Origin: Novipirellula artificiosorum
Lineage (GTDB): Bacteria > Planctomycetota > Planctomycetia > Pirellulales > Pirellulaceae
Direction of reading: 5' to 3'
Assembly (NCBI RefSeq): GCF_007860135.1
Contig: NZ_SJPV01000007.1
Coordinates: 19,823-83,822 of the forward strand
Length of the DNA: 64,000 bases
Shown here piece after piece: positions 50,664 through 59,420 of the stretch. Numbering within the stretch: the first letter of the stretch is position 1; every line of letters begins with the position of its first letter. A program made the translations under genes and the position numbers. Below the pieces are notes generated by a model. It made no database searches, had not been told where the DNA came from, and saw only the letters and a list, made by a program, of their open reading frames with translations.

Positions 50664-51225
50664 ACAAGAACTACTGCAAGATTGCCTCAGGCGACTCAAC
50701 CAGTCCTCGATCGACTACATGCTCGTTGGTTCGATGGCTAGCAACTACTGGGGCATCCCACGATCGACACACGACATCGACTTCGTGATCGAGTTTGAAG
50801 ACGCTGATGTCGATGCAATCGTCAATCTCTTTGAAGATGACTTTTTCATCCAAGAGATCAGCGTTCGATCGGCACTCAAGCCACCCTACCAATTCAATGC
50901 ACTGGACAACCGGTCGGCGTTGAAGGTCGATTTCTTTCGACTCGCCGGAGACGCCTACGAACTTGAAAGATTCAAACGACGGAGAAGCGTCACGATTTTG
51001 GGGCAACCCGCGATCCTTGCCGCCCCGGAAGATGTCATCCTTCACAAGTTGCGTTGGTACACGATCAGCCCATCCGACCGGCAACTCACGGACTCGGTCG
51101 GCATCCTGTCGGTTTCCGACGACGTGATCGACAATGAATACCTGAACCACTGGGCGAGCGAGATTGGTGTCATGGAACTACTCGACAATATCCGCACTGG
51201 ACAGACGCCACCAAAATCCACATGA
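50656..51225 (+). CDS. Nucleotidyltransferase-fold protein (AbiEii/MNT-like)
   Basis: About 189 residues from the ATG at 50656. The N-terminus 'YMLVGSMASNYWGIPRSTHDIDFVIEF' is a nucleotidyltransferase core: the GS motif followed by D-x-D (DID). Further on are 'ALKVDFFRL' with a third Asp and 'ILAAPEDVILHKLRWY', which is typical of the AbiEii/DUF6036-like group. It may add nucleotides to RNA or protein. It sits between hsdR and hsdM within the same transcription unit and is coupled to the small protein before it. Confidence 0.75.
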   Translation: MTEQELLQDCLRRLNQSSIDYMLVGSMASNYWGIPRSTHDIDFVIEFEDADVDAIVNLFEDDFFIQEISVRSALKPPYQFNALDNRSALKVDFFRLAGDAYELERFKRRRSVTILGQPAILAAPEDVILHKLRWYTISPSDRQLTDSVGILSVSDDVIDNEYLNHWASEIGVMELLDNIRTGQTPPKST

Positions 51226-51231
51226 CCAATT

Positions 51232-51287
51232 GTGGGATAGGCTTCCAGCCTGTCGGCACACAACGACAGGCTGGAAGCCTAACCCAC
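51232..51287. repeat. Long hairpin between nucleotidyltransferase and hsdM genes
   Basis: TAGGCTTCCAGCCTGTCG at 51238-51255 pairs perfectly with 51264-51281 around an eight-base loop, and GTGGG/CCCAC extend the stem beyond one A-A mismatch. There is no T-run. It may attenuate transcription inside the operon, or be a dispersed palindromic repeat (REP or MITE type). Confidence 0.8.
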
Positions 51288-51325
51288 GTCTTTAAACAAA
51301 CGCATCGTTTAACGAATTAACATAC

Positions 51326-53536
51326 ATGGCAAAGAAGAAAGCAACCAAAAAGAAAAACGCGACGACCAAGGCGGTAGCCAAGAAGTCCGCTGCGCCAAAA
51401 ACAAACGGCTCCGTCGACCATCGTCGTCAGGAAGTTGGTCAGATCGTCAAGAACGCTTGCAATCAGCTCAATTCCGAAGGCGTTGATGCGAGAAACTACG
51501 TCGAGCAACTGGCATGGTTGTTCTTCTTGAAGGCGTTTGACGAAGCCGAAACGCGAAGGGAAGAGGAAGCTGCCTTCGACGACGAGCCGTATGATCGCCG
51601 CTTGGCCGGTGAATATGCCTGGTCATCTTGGGCATCCAAGACCGATCATCCCGACGAGATGCTGGAGTTCGTCGACCGCAAATTGTGGATCAAACTAACC
51701 AGCCCCGATCCCAAGAAGGGATTGGGGGACGATCCAATGGCCGAACGATTCCGCCGCATCTTTGACAACGTCCGCAACTATTGCCGTCGAGGCGCATCGT
51801 TTGCTCGCGTGGTCCAACAAGTAAACCGTCTGCACTTCAGCAGCGACACTGACGTTCATGTGTTGTCGGAAATCTACGAGGATTTGTTAAATCGCGTTGC
51901 TGCTGACAGCGCCGGGTACGCGGGCGAGTTCTACACCCAGCGGCACATCATTCGTGCGATGATCGAAGTCGTGAAGCCGCAAGTTGGCAAAAAAGTCTAT
52001 GACCCTTGCTTCGGAACCTGTGGATTCTTAGGTGAAGCCGCTGACTACATGGTGGATGCAAACCGGAATCCGAAGGCCCGCAATCTAAGCGGGCGCGATT
52101 TGGAGAAGCTGCAATCGGGCACTTTCTACGGAATGGAGATCAAACCGCTGACCTACTTGCTGGGTACCATGAACATGATCCTTCACGGGATCGAATCGGC
52201 TAACTTGGAACTCGGCAACACGCTGGAAGTCCACAACCAGAACGTCGCCGAGAAGGACAAGTACGACGTCATTCTTTCCAATCCACCCTACGGCGGCAAA
52301 ATGGCCTCCGAGTTGCAAACCAATTTCCGAGTTCGCTCAGGGGCGACGGAGTGCTTGTTCTTGCAACACATCATGCGCAACCTCGCCAAAGGCGGTCGTG
52401 CCGCAGTGATCGTTCCAGAGGGAGTTGTTACGCAAGAAAATGCAAGCCAGAAAATCAGGAAGGAGCTATTGGAGCAATTCAACGTACATACCGTGCTTTC
52501 GCTACCAGCCGGTTGTTTCCTGCCATATACAAATGTAAAGACAAATGTTCTTTTCTTCGATCGACCTACGAAAACGCCAACAACTGGAAAACTGCAAACA
52601 AAGGAAGTTTGGTTTTACGAGCTAACGAATGATGGATTCGAGTGCAAGACATCAAGAAAACCAATGGATGGAACGCAGTTCCCTGACTTTCTTTCAAAAC
52701 TGCATAGCAGAGATGATAGCGAGCGATCTTGGTGTACTAGCATCGACGATATCGTTGCCAAAGGCTACGACCTATCTGCGAGAAACCCACACCGAAACGA
52801 CGAGCTCGATACGCGACAACTTGATGAAGTGCTTGACCTGACGGTATCCAACGAGTCGAAGGTGCAAGAGTTGTTGGGGGAGATCGTTGATATCGTTGGG
52901 CAGGCTAGCACATCGCCGCAGTGGCCAAGCAAAAAGCTGTCATGCGTCACGCAGATAAACCCACGAAGGCCAGCCAGTCTTAGGGACCTCCCCGATGGTC
53001 ATGCAGTGTCATTTGTTCCGATGCCCGCTGTTGATCAGTACAAGGGTGCAATCGTCGGTGCGGAAGTTCGGCCGTATGCGGAAGTCAAAAAAGGATTCAC
53101 TTATTTTTCGGAAGGTGACGTTATCTTTGCGAAAATCACGCCTTGCATGCAGAACGGCAAGTGCGCAGTGGCACGCAACCTGTCGAACGAATTAGGTTTC
53201 GGCTCGACCGAGTTCCATGTTGTTCGACCAATGGCGGACGTTATTGAAGCAGAGTGGATTTGGCATTTTCTCCGACAGAAGCCCCTTCGTGTTGAAGCGA
53301 CACACCATTTTCGTGGAGCGGTCGGACAGCAACGGGTTCCGGCATCTTACATCGAGGAAATTCAGATCCCGATTCCGGAATTGCCCGAACAACAACGCGT
53401 TCTCCGATTGATCCACTCAATATTCAACAGGCTCTCCGATGTCGAGAGTCTCAAAGCGGAGGTATGCGGTAGCCGAGTCTACCTTGAGTCGCTCCGTGAT
53501 GCTGTCCTTCGCAAAGCCTTTGCAGGGGAGCTGTAA
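51326..53536 (+). CDS. hsdM: Type I methylase fused to a half specificity subunit (HsdM-HsdS)
   Basis: 736 residues. The first 30 form a Lys/Ala tail (AKKKATKKKNATTKAVAKK). The N6-adenine methylase follows: HsdM helical domain, motif I 'YDPCFGTCGFL', and catalytic 'SNPPYGG' at about 318-324. From about residue 545 a specificity-type target-recognition domain is attached: 'KLSCVTQINPRRP...VSFVPMPAV', 'FAKITPCMQNGKCAVAR', 'GSTEFHVVRP', 'VPASYIEEIQIPIPELPEQQRVL' and a closing helix. Only one recognition domain is present, so two such chains, or this one and the next protein, are needed for a bipartite site. It is five bases from the 1418-aa gene. Confidence 0.9.
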   Translation: MAKKKATKKKNATTKAVAKKSAAPKTNGSVDHRRQEVGQIVKNACNQLNSEGVDARNYVEQLAWLFFLKAFDEAETRREEEAAFDDEPYDRRLAGEYAWSSWASKTDHPDEMLEFVDRKLWIKLTSPDPKKGLGDDPMAERFRRIFDNVRNYCRRGASFARVVQQVNRLHFSSDTDVHVLSEIYEDLLNRVAADSAGYAGEFYTQRHIIRAMIEVVKPQVGKKVYDPCFGTCGFLGEAADYMVDANRNPKARNLSGRDLEKLQSGTFYGMEIKPLTYLLGTMNMILHGIESANLELGNTLEVHNQNVAEKDKYDVILSNPPYGGKMASELQTNFRVRSGATECLFLQHIMRNLAKGGRAAVIVPEGVVTQENASQKIRKELLEQFNVHTVLSLPAGCFLPYTNVKTNVLFFDRPTKTPTTGKLQTKEVWFYELTNDGFECKTSRKPMDGTQFPDFLSKLHSRDDSERSWCTSIDDIVAKGYDLSARNPHRNDELDTRQLDEVLDLTVSNESKVQELLGEIVDIVGQASTSPQWPSKKLSCVTQINPRRPASLRDLPDGHAVSFVPMPAVDQYKGAIVGAEVRPYAEVKKGFTYFSEGDVIFAKITPCMQNGKCAVARNLSNELGFGSTEFHVVRPMADVIEAEWIWHFLRQKPLRVEATHHFRGAVGQQRVPASYIEEIQIPIPELPEQQRVLRLIHSIFNRLSDVESLKAEVCGSRVYLESLRDAVLRKAFAGEL

Positions 53537-53541
53537 TCGCC

Positions 53542-56500
53542 GTGGCATTTGGGCAATCAATTTCTCGAACATCGAAAGAACTGCAAGCGATTTGTGAGCG
53601 GCTGCGAACTTCGGATAGCTCCGTGCAGCACGTTTGGGTGGCGTTGGCTACACTGATATTTTTGCGCTGGGCAGATTTTCAGGATGCTGAACGGGAAGCC
53701 ATCGCAGCATTCGATGAAGATGACTTTACGCCCGTATTGCCTTCACAGTTGCACTGGCGAAGCTGGTGCGAATTACCGCCAGAACAGCTTTCCGAAACGT
53801 TGAAATTGGTGATGGGACGGATCGTCAATCACGAACCTGACTCAGCGCTTGCTGTGCAACTCTCGCGGATCACGCCCGGCCTGGAGGTGCTGCTGTGGTA
53901 TCCGCCGGATGTCGTCAAGTCGATGTGCGATTGGCTGCGTTCACACCAGATCGAAACACCTGCGGAACGACTCGCACTTCGTCGCATATTCGACGAATGC
54001 CTAGCTAGTGCCGATGTGGAAGATGCAGGAATGATGCGGACGCCGATCGAAGTCGTTAATGTGATGGTGCGATTAGCTGATCCCAAGTTAGGTGAATCGG
54101 TCTACGATCCATGCATCGGCACTGGTCGTTTCCTGACGCGGGCAATCGATTATGTTCACAAGATGACAGACATGTCGGATCCGCTAAAATTGCAATCCGG
54201 TAAGCCGCTACTCAGCGTGGCGGGCGTGGAACTGGATGAACACCAGTACGTCATCGCACTGACTCGCTTGGTGCTGTCGGGCGTCGTCGAGCCACAACTT
54301 GAACGTGGTAGTAGTTTGGAACGCGACGGCGCGGGCAATCCTCATCACGAATTGTTCGATGTCGTGCTAGGCAATCCGCCATGGGGAATGAAAATCGATA
54401 CCGATGGACTGGGGCAGTATCCTGTACCAACGAACGATTCGGCATCGCTGTTCGTGCAACATGCCCTAAGCAATTTGAGGCCTGGCGGTCGATTGATGAT
54501 GACAGTGCCGCCCAGCTTACTTTTCAGCCAAAAAGACCAACCGCTGCGTGAGTTTCTAATTGAACAAAACCAACTTGAGACGGTGATCTCGCTGCCATCG
54601 AAACTGTTCAAGCCTTATACATCGGTCGGCTTCACGCTTCTGGAGGTCGTCCGTGGTGGCGAAACAAAGAGTGTTCGATTTATTGATGGTGATGCTATCT
54701 ATCGCGAAAACCGCGAAGACTTAGAAATGTCTTATACCGTGGACGAGCTGTGCATCAAGTTTTGGAATCATGCCCGGCGTCCCGATTCGAACACGACGTA
54801 CCGCGTCGAAGGCGTTTCAAAGTTGGCGGATCGTGAGTTTGATTTGACACCGCGAGCAGGTACGGAAAGCAAGTTAGAAGCGACACTGGAAGCATTATCC
54901 AGTGACATTCCGATTCAAACGCTTGGCGAAGTTTGCCAAATCTTGCGTGGTCACAACATCCCAACACGGGAGCTAATGGAATCGCCACCGCGATCCAACT
55001 ACAAACCATCGGGAACAACGCTATTTGACGAAGTGGAAGTAGAGGAAATCAATCCACAACGCCCATTCGATTTTGCCGATGAAGCAATCCCTTATCTGCG
55101 AATCAAGGATATTCAGGGCGGCTCGATTACCAGTGGGTCATCGTGGCTGATGCCCGCTGCTGCTTCAAACCTAGATCCAAGAAAGAAAGTTCGTGGCGGC
55201 GACGTCTTGCTGTCCAAATCCGGGACGATCGGCAAAACTGGAATTGTTCGCGATCAAGCGAGCGGCGGTGTCGCGTCCAGTGGGCTGTTCGTCCTCCGAG
55301 TCCAACCCGGCATCGATCCAAATTACCTTGTGGCGTACCTACAAAGCGAAGACGCAAGAACCTGGCTCGACGAACGAGCCCGAGGATCTGCGGCTCGGCA
55401 CCTTTCGGCGAAGACGCTGGAATCGTTACCCATCCCCGTTCCAGCGATGCAGGTTCAAGAACGAGTGATCCAAGCGGTGAATAACGAACGCGATGATGCG
55501 ATCGCAACGCTTGCGAGTGTATCAACAGATCAAAAAAGCACCGAAATCACCAATGCGATTTATCGATGGATTGATGAGGAAATTCGCCGCATCGCATTAC
55601 ATCGAATCGTGGATCAACAAGCTAATGAAAACCGCGATACAATTGAATCAATGGCCCGACGTAAGGGCATCCCGGTGAAATGGAACGTATCAGCCAACTT
55701 AATTTCATGCCTAGAAGATACTGCACATTACGGATCGCCGCTGCATATTTGCCAGAAGTGCGGAAATCCCTATTTAGTCGACTTTATAAATGGAACTCGC
55801 AATTCTCCGGCTGGCTACAACCAAGTTGTTTACGAATCGTGTGTTCCTTGCTTTGTAGACGCCGGACCGAGTGAATTCACGATTGAATCGATTCGTGAAT
55901 GCACCGCACTGGCTCCATGGGCTATCGCGATGAGCGAAGCAATCGACCAAATGACGTTGTTGACGGCAATCATTAACGACGGTGCGAGCTTGCTGGCCAC
56001 CTTACAGGCCACGCGAGCGATGTTTAAATCATCGCAAAAGTTGATCCCTGACTCTGAAAAGAGCGGTAAACCCAAACACTTAGTTTCCGAATTTCTGAAT
56101 CTGATCGACGATTGCATCAAACGTATGCACTCGCCACCGACAATTGAGCTGACCGTTTCGCTCGCTTCGAATATTAGGCGAGAGCCGGATAGATTTATCG
56201 TCACAGTCAAGAATTGTGGTCTGCTGCCTGTTCGCGTTTTACGCCTTGGTTCAGTCGGGCTCGATATTGAAGAAAAGAGAGGTGTAATCCCGCACCTGCG
56301 CGATGATGATACTACGGAACTCGAATTGGCATGCCTTCCGGTTGACGGTGAACAAGAAGTGGCCATTCGTTGGTCCGGCAAGCGTTTTAATGGTGTCCCA
56401 TTTGAGGGAAGCTCTAACTTAATTGTACCGGCGCCTGGCAAGCAAAACGCTGATTTGCAGGGTGAAGAAACACCTATCGACACCACAAGCTTAGTCAGTC

Positions 56501-57798
56501 CTTACGTTTGCGGAGATCCGATCACACGCGAGCGAAACGATCTGTTCTACGGTCGTGAAGGATTGATTGACCAAATACGAAGACAAGTGCAAGAGAGTGG
56601 TAATCTGGTGCTGCTCGAAGGCAACCGTCGTTCTGGTAAATCGTCGATCCTAAGACATCTCGAAGGAACCGACTCGATTCCAAATTGGCTGTGTGTTTAT
56701 TGCAGCGTTCACTCCGCCGAAGGGGACAACGACGGGCGAGTGTCGGCGGCAAGTTTCTTTCAGAGGTTTGCCTTGCAAATCGCGCGAGCAGTGCGTGATG
56801 CTTTTGGCCGCGTCACTTTCCCCGATGGCTCAATTGCAACAAATCGCAGGGCGGTGTCACAGAGCGTACGCGACCTGATTGGCAAGGAAATGCCGTTCAG
56901 TGACTTTCAAGAGTTTGTTGAAACTGCTGTGGAACACTTGGAGGCTTCTGGGATGAGCTTGCTGTTGATGTTAGATGAGTTTGACAAGCTGCAAGACGAT
57001 ATTGAGCGTGGTGAACTGCCGAGCCAGTTTTTATTGAATCTAAGAAGCCTTGTTCAAAGCACACCACGGTTCACCATGTTGATTACCGGATCGCTTCGAT
57101 TGCAGCGGCTTCGCGAAGAGTATTGGTCGGCACTCTACGGTCTTGGGACACGATACGGCGTCACGGCACTTAGCGACGATGACGCGCGGCGACTGATTGT
57201 TGAACCTGTCAACGGCATGCTGCAATTCTCTGAAGAAGTGATCCAACAGATCATCAGTTTGACCGCTGGACAGCCTTATCTGATTCAGTGTGTTTGTTAT
57301 CGTGCCTTCGACTTGGCAACACGACAGCAGGTCACGCGGATCAAGTCTGAGCACATGTTCGATGCGATCATGGAATTGCTACAAGATAACGAGCACTTTG
57401 CTGCGATCTGGGATTACGCCCACTTGCATCGCCGGAAACTGCTGTTGGCGATCATTCGTGCTGAGACAAAGCAATCGAATTCGCCGCCTCGATTTGGAAT
57501 GCTGCAGGAAAAATTGGCTGATGCGGGAATCTTTTTGCCCGATGAAGATCTGGATCGCGATCTTGCCGACCTATTGGAACTGGAATTGATTGCCAAGACG
57601 GGGCCTTCATCGGATCGGAAATACGGTCTTGCTGTTCCGTTAATGGGGATGTGGATTGATTTGCACCAAGACATTGCCGTTTTGAAGTCGCGAGCACTGA
57701 CAGAGTCGGAAGAACAGCCAACAAATGCCAAAATTCGGGAGATGAAGCATCTTTCACGTGAAGTCAAACGACTGCAAGAGGATTTAGAAGATGAGTGA
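53542..57798 (+). CDS. Multidomain HsdM-HsdS-Zn-ribbon-ATPase fusion
   Basis: 1418 residues from a GTG. Domains in order: HsdM-type methylase with 'YDPCIGTGRFL' at about 188 and 'NPPWG' at about 278 (Trp for Tyr); a single HsdS-type recognition domain at about 455-660 (GGDVLLSKSGTIGKTGIV, SAKTLESLPIPVPAMQVQERV); a helical part and a Cys4 zinc-ribbon-like site (CQKCGNP...CVPC, about 737-768); a beta-sandwich at about 870-970; and a P-loop ATPase with 'FYGREGLIDQI', Walker A 'EGNRRSGKSS' at about 1026, Walker B 'LLLMLDEFDKL' at about 1140. The C-terminal 30 residues are a coiled coil. The N-terminal part recognises and perhaps methylates DNA; the ATPase resembles those of STAND-type defence switches. 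Its stop overlaps the next ATPase gene. Confidence 0.85.
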   Translation: MAFGQSISRTSKELQAICERLRTSDSSVQHVWVALATLIFLRWADFQDAEREAIAAFDEDDFTPVLPSQLHWRSWCELPPEQLSETLKLVMGRIVNHEPDSALAVQLSRITPGLEVLLWYPPDVVKSMCDWLRSHQIETPAERLALRRIFDECLASADVEDAGMMRTPIEVVNVMVRLADPKLGESVYDPCIGTGRFLTRAIDYVHKMTDMSDPLKLQSGKPLLSVAGVELDEHQYVIALTRLVLSGVVEPQLERGSSLERDGAGNPHHELFDVVLGNPPWGMKIDTDGLGQYPVPTNDSASLFVQHALSNLRPGGRLMMTVPPSLLFSQKDQPLREFLIEQNQLETVISLPSKLFKPYTSVGFTLLEVVRGGETKSVRFIDGDAIYRENREDLEMSYTVDELCIKFWNHARRPDSNTTYRVEGVSKLADREFDLTPRAGTESKLEATLEALSSDIPIQTLGEVCQILRGHNIPTRELMESPPRSNYKPSGTTLFDEVEVEEINPQRPFDFADEAIPYLRIKDIQGGSITSGSSWLMPAAASNLDPRKKVRGGDVLLSKSGTIGKTGIVRDQASGGVASSGLFVLRVQPGIDPNYLVAYLQSEDARTWLDERARGSAARHLSAKTLESLPIPVPAMQVQERVIQAVNNERDDAIATLASVSTDQKSTEITNAIYRWIDEEIRRIALHRIVDQQANENRDTIESMARRKGIPVKWNVSANLISCLEDTAHYGSPLHICQKCGNPYLVDFINGTRNSPAGYNQVVYESCVPCFVDAGPSEFTIESIRECTALAPWAIAMSEAIDQMTLLTAIINDGASLLATLQATRAMFKSSQKLIPDSEKSGKPKHLVSEFLNLIDDCIKRMHSPPTIELTVSLASNIRREPDRFIVTVKNCGLLPVRVLRLGSVGLDIEEKRGVIPHLRDDDTTELELACLPVDGEQEVAIRWSGKRFNGVPFEGSSNLIVPAPGKQNADLQGEETPIDTTSLVSPYVCGDPITRERNDLFYGREGLIDQIRRQVQESGNLVLLEGNRRSGKSSILRHLEGTDSIPNWLCVYCSVHSAEGDNDGRVSAASFFQRFALQIARAVRDAFGRVTFPDGSIATNRRAVSQSVRDLIGKEMPFSDFQEFVETAVEHLEASGMSLLLMLDEFDKLQDDIERGELPSQFLLNLRSLVQSTPRFTMLITGSLRLQRLREEYWSALYGLGTRYGVTALSDDDARRLIVEPVNGMLQFSEEVIQQIISLTAGQPYLIQCVCYRAFDLATRQQVTRIKSEHMFDAIMELLQDNEHFAAIWDYAHLHRRKLLLAIIRAETKQSNSPPRFGMLQEKLADAGIFLPDEDLDRDLADLLELELIAKTGPSSDRKYGLAVPLMGMWIDLHQDIAVLKSRALTESEEQPTNAKIREMKHLSREVKRLQEDLEDE

Positions 57799-59365
57799 AG
57801 TTTTCCCGATTCAAGGTTCGCAAACGATTGAACTTATCGGGCGTGCAGGCATGCTCGATCGCATTTGGAGCGACCTGCGTGGCCCACGCCCCAAACTGTC
57901 ACTCGTCGGACCTGCCTATATCGGCAAGTCGGTCATCCTGAAGGCTCTGGAGAAACGGGCCTTGGAAAGTGGTGAGTACGGTGCCGTTCTGTATTGGGAC
58001 TTTACGATCGCCCCCGAGTCAAAAACTGCTTTCTACCAGGAGTTCTGCAAACGACTGGGGCAAGCGATGAAGGTCTCGCCGGCAGTCTCCGCTTTCGCGG
58101 ATTACCTCGACGAGCCGGAATACACGGCTTTGGAGGATCTATTTGCGGAGATGAAGGAAGAGGGCCACGAACTGCTGTTTATTTGGGACAGCTTCGATCG
58201 TCCACTGGCAGAAGCAAACCTGCCCGCTCAGTTGTTTGGGGAGTTGCGTGAAATTCTAAACGGACAGCACCAACTTATCACAGCAACCCGCGCGCCACTT
58301 CGCGAGATCGCGAGAGACAAAGAGGTACAGGGAAGCCCGTTTTGGAATCTGTTCGGTGATCAGGTGCCGCTTAGAGTTGGTTGCTTCGACGAAAAGGACA
58401 TTGAGGCAGCGGTCGCCAAATCAGGGCTTTCTTTGGGGAGCGGAGCACAGAAAGAGCTTTCCAACTGGACGGGCGGGCACCCTGTTTTGCTGCTCTCGAT
58501 GCTGAATGGTTTGCACGGCACGTCAACAGAAGTTGACAACAAGGCCGTCGTTCGTGCGGCGAACCGTCTTTGTGAGCAACAAGCCGACCGTTTGAAAATG
58601 CTTTGGCATGACACCACACTCAGCATAAGTGCTCGTGATGGATTCCATTTCCTTGCAGAGAACGAACCCGTTGATGAGAACCAAATCGGGAGAGAAGACC
58701 GTGACGCATTGATAGCGAGAGGGTTCGCGAGCCGCGATCGCACCAAACTGCATTGCGGTTGTCGGCTGCTACGGACACATGTTCAAAATGCTGCACCGGA
58801 CGCAGGAACGGTCAGCCGACTGTTTGGTAACGAACCCAGCTACCACGCGAATATCCGTGACCTTCTTGAGCTACGTTTGTCGCACTTCAAAGTCGTCGAC
58901 CCCAGCTTATTCCGTCTCGTCAAGCAAGCGATTGGGGACATTCCCGATTACGCCAAGCATTGCTTGAACAATCTAACACATGTCGAAGACGAAGCCCTTG
59001 ACCTGATTTGGAAGCACGAGTTCGGTCCCACGCGAAAGATACCTCAAGAAATCATCTGCTTCTGGACGTCTCCACCATGTAGTCAAAACAAACAAATCGC
59101 CGCCATGATGGCTGGTGGCAACATAGTGGTTCCCGCTGATCGACCGAAACAACTTGGACTGTTACAAGTCTTGACGGGTTGCACTATGCACGTTGATTCC
59201 AAAGCCAATTATGTCAGCAAAGACACCTACGTGCTGCTCAATGCGATTCACCAATTTCGCAATCGTAGCGAACACACTGATGGTCAATCCATTGATGTCG
59301 GCGTAGCAGTATCGGCACTTCTGATGTGCATTGAACTGCTTGGCTGCCTATCACGAGAGCTGTAG
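57791..59365 (+). CDS. P-loop ATPase (STAND-like) of the restriction operon
   Basis: 524 residues. Near the N-terminus: 'LIGRAGMLDRIWSDL', then Walker A 'GPAYIGKSV' at about 40-48 and Walker B 'LLFIWDSFDR' at about 129-138, followed by 'ITATRAPLREIA'. The overall plan (domain-boundary GRxxxLDRI, P-loop, sensor) is that of archaeal-type/STAND ATPases and is similar to the C-terminal part of the preceding 1418-aa protein. The C-terminal 200 residues are helical and unfamiliar. It overlaps the preceding gene by eight bases and precedes the SEFIR gene by 55, so it may be the relay between DNA recognition and effector. Confidence 0.75.
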   Translation: MSEVFPIQGSQTIELIGRAGMLDRIWSDLRGPRPKLSLVGPAYIGKSVILKALEKRALESGEYGAVLYWDFTIAPESKTAFYQEFCKRLGQAMKVSPAVSAFADYLDEPEYTALEDLFAEMKEEGHELLFIWDSFDRPLAEANLPAQLFGELREILNGQHQLITATRAPLREIARDKEVQGSPFWNLFGDQVPLRVGCFDEKDIEAAVAKSGLSLGSGAQKELSNWTGGHPVLLLSMLNGLHGTSTEVDNKAVVRAANRLCEQQADRLKMLWHDTTLSISARDGFHFLAENEPVDENQIGREDRDALIARGFASRDRTKLHCGCRLLRTHVQNAAPDAGTVSRLFGNEPSYHANIRDLLELRLSHFKVVDPSLFRLVKQAIGDIPDYAKHCLNNLTHVEDEALDLIWKHEFGPTRKIPQEIICFWTSPPCSQNKQIAAMMAGGNIVVPADRPKQLGLLQVLTGCTMHVDSKANYVSKDTYVLLNAIHQFRNRSEHTDGQSIDVGVAVSALLMCIELLGCLSREL

Positions 59366-59420
59366 AACTAAAATGGGTAAAAATAGCAAGCTATGAAATC
59401 GAAATGATGCACGTGAAAGC

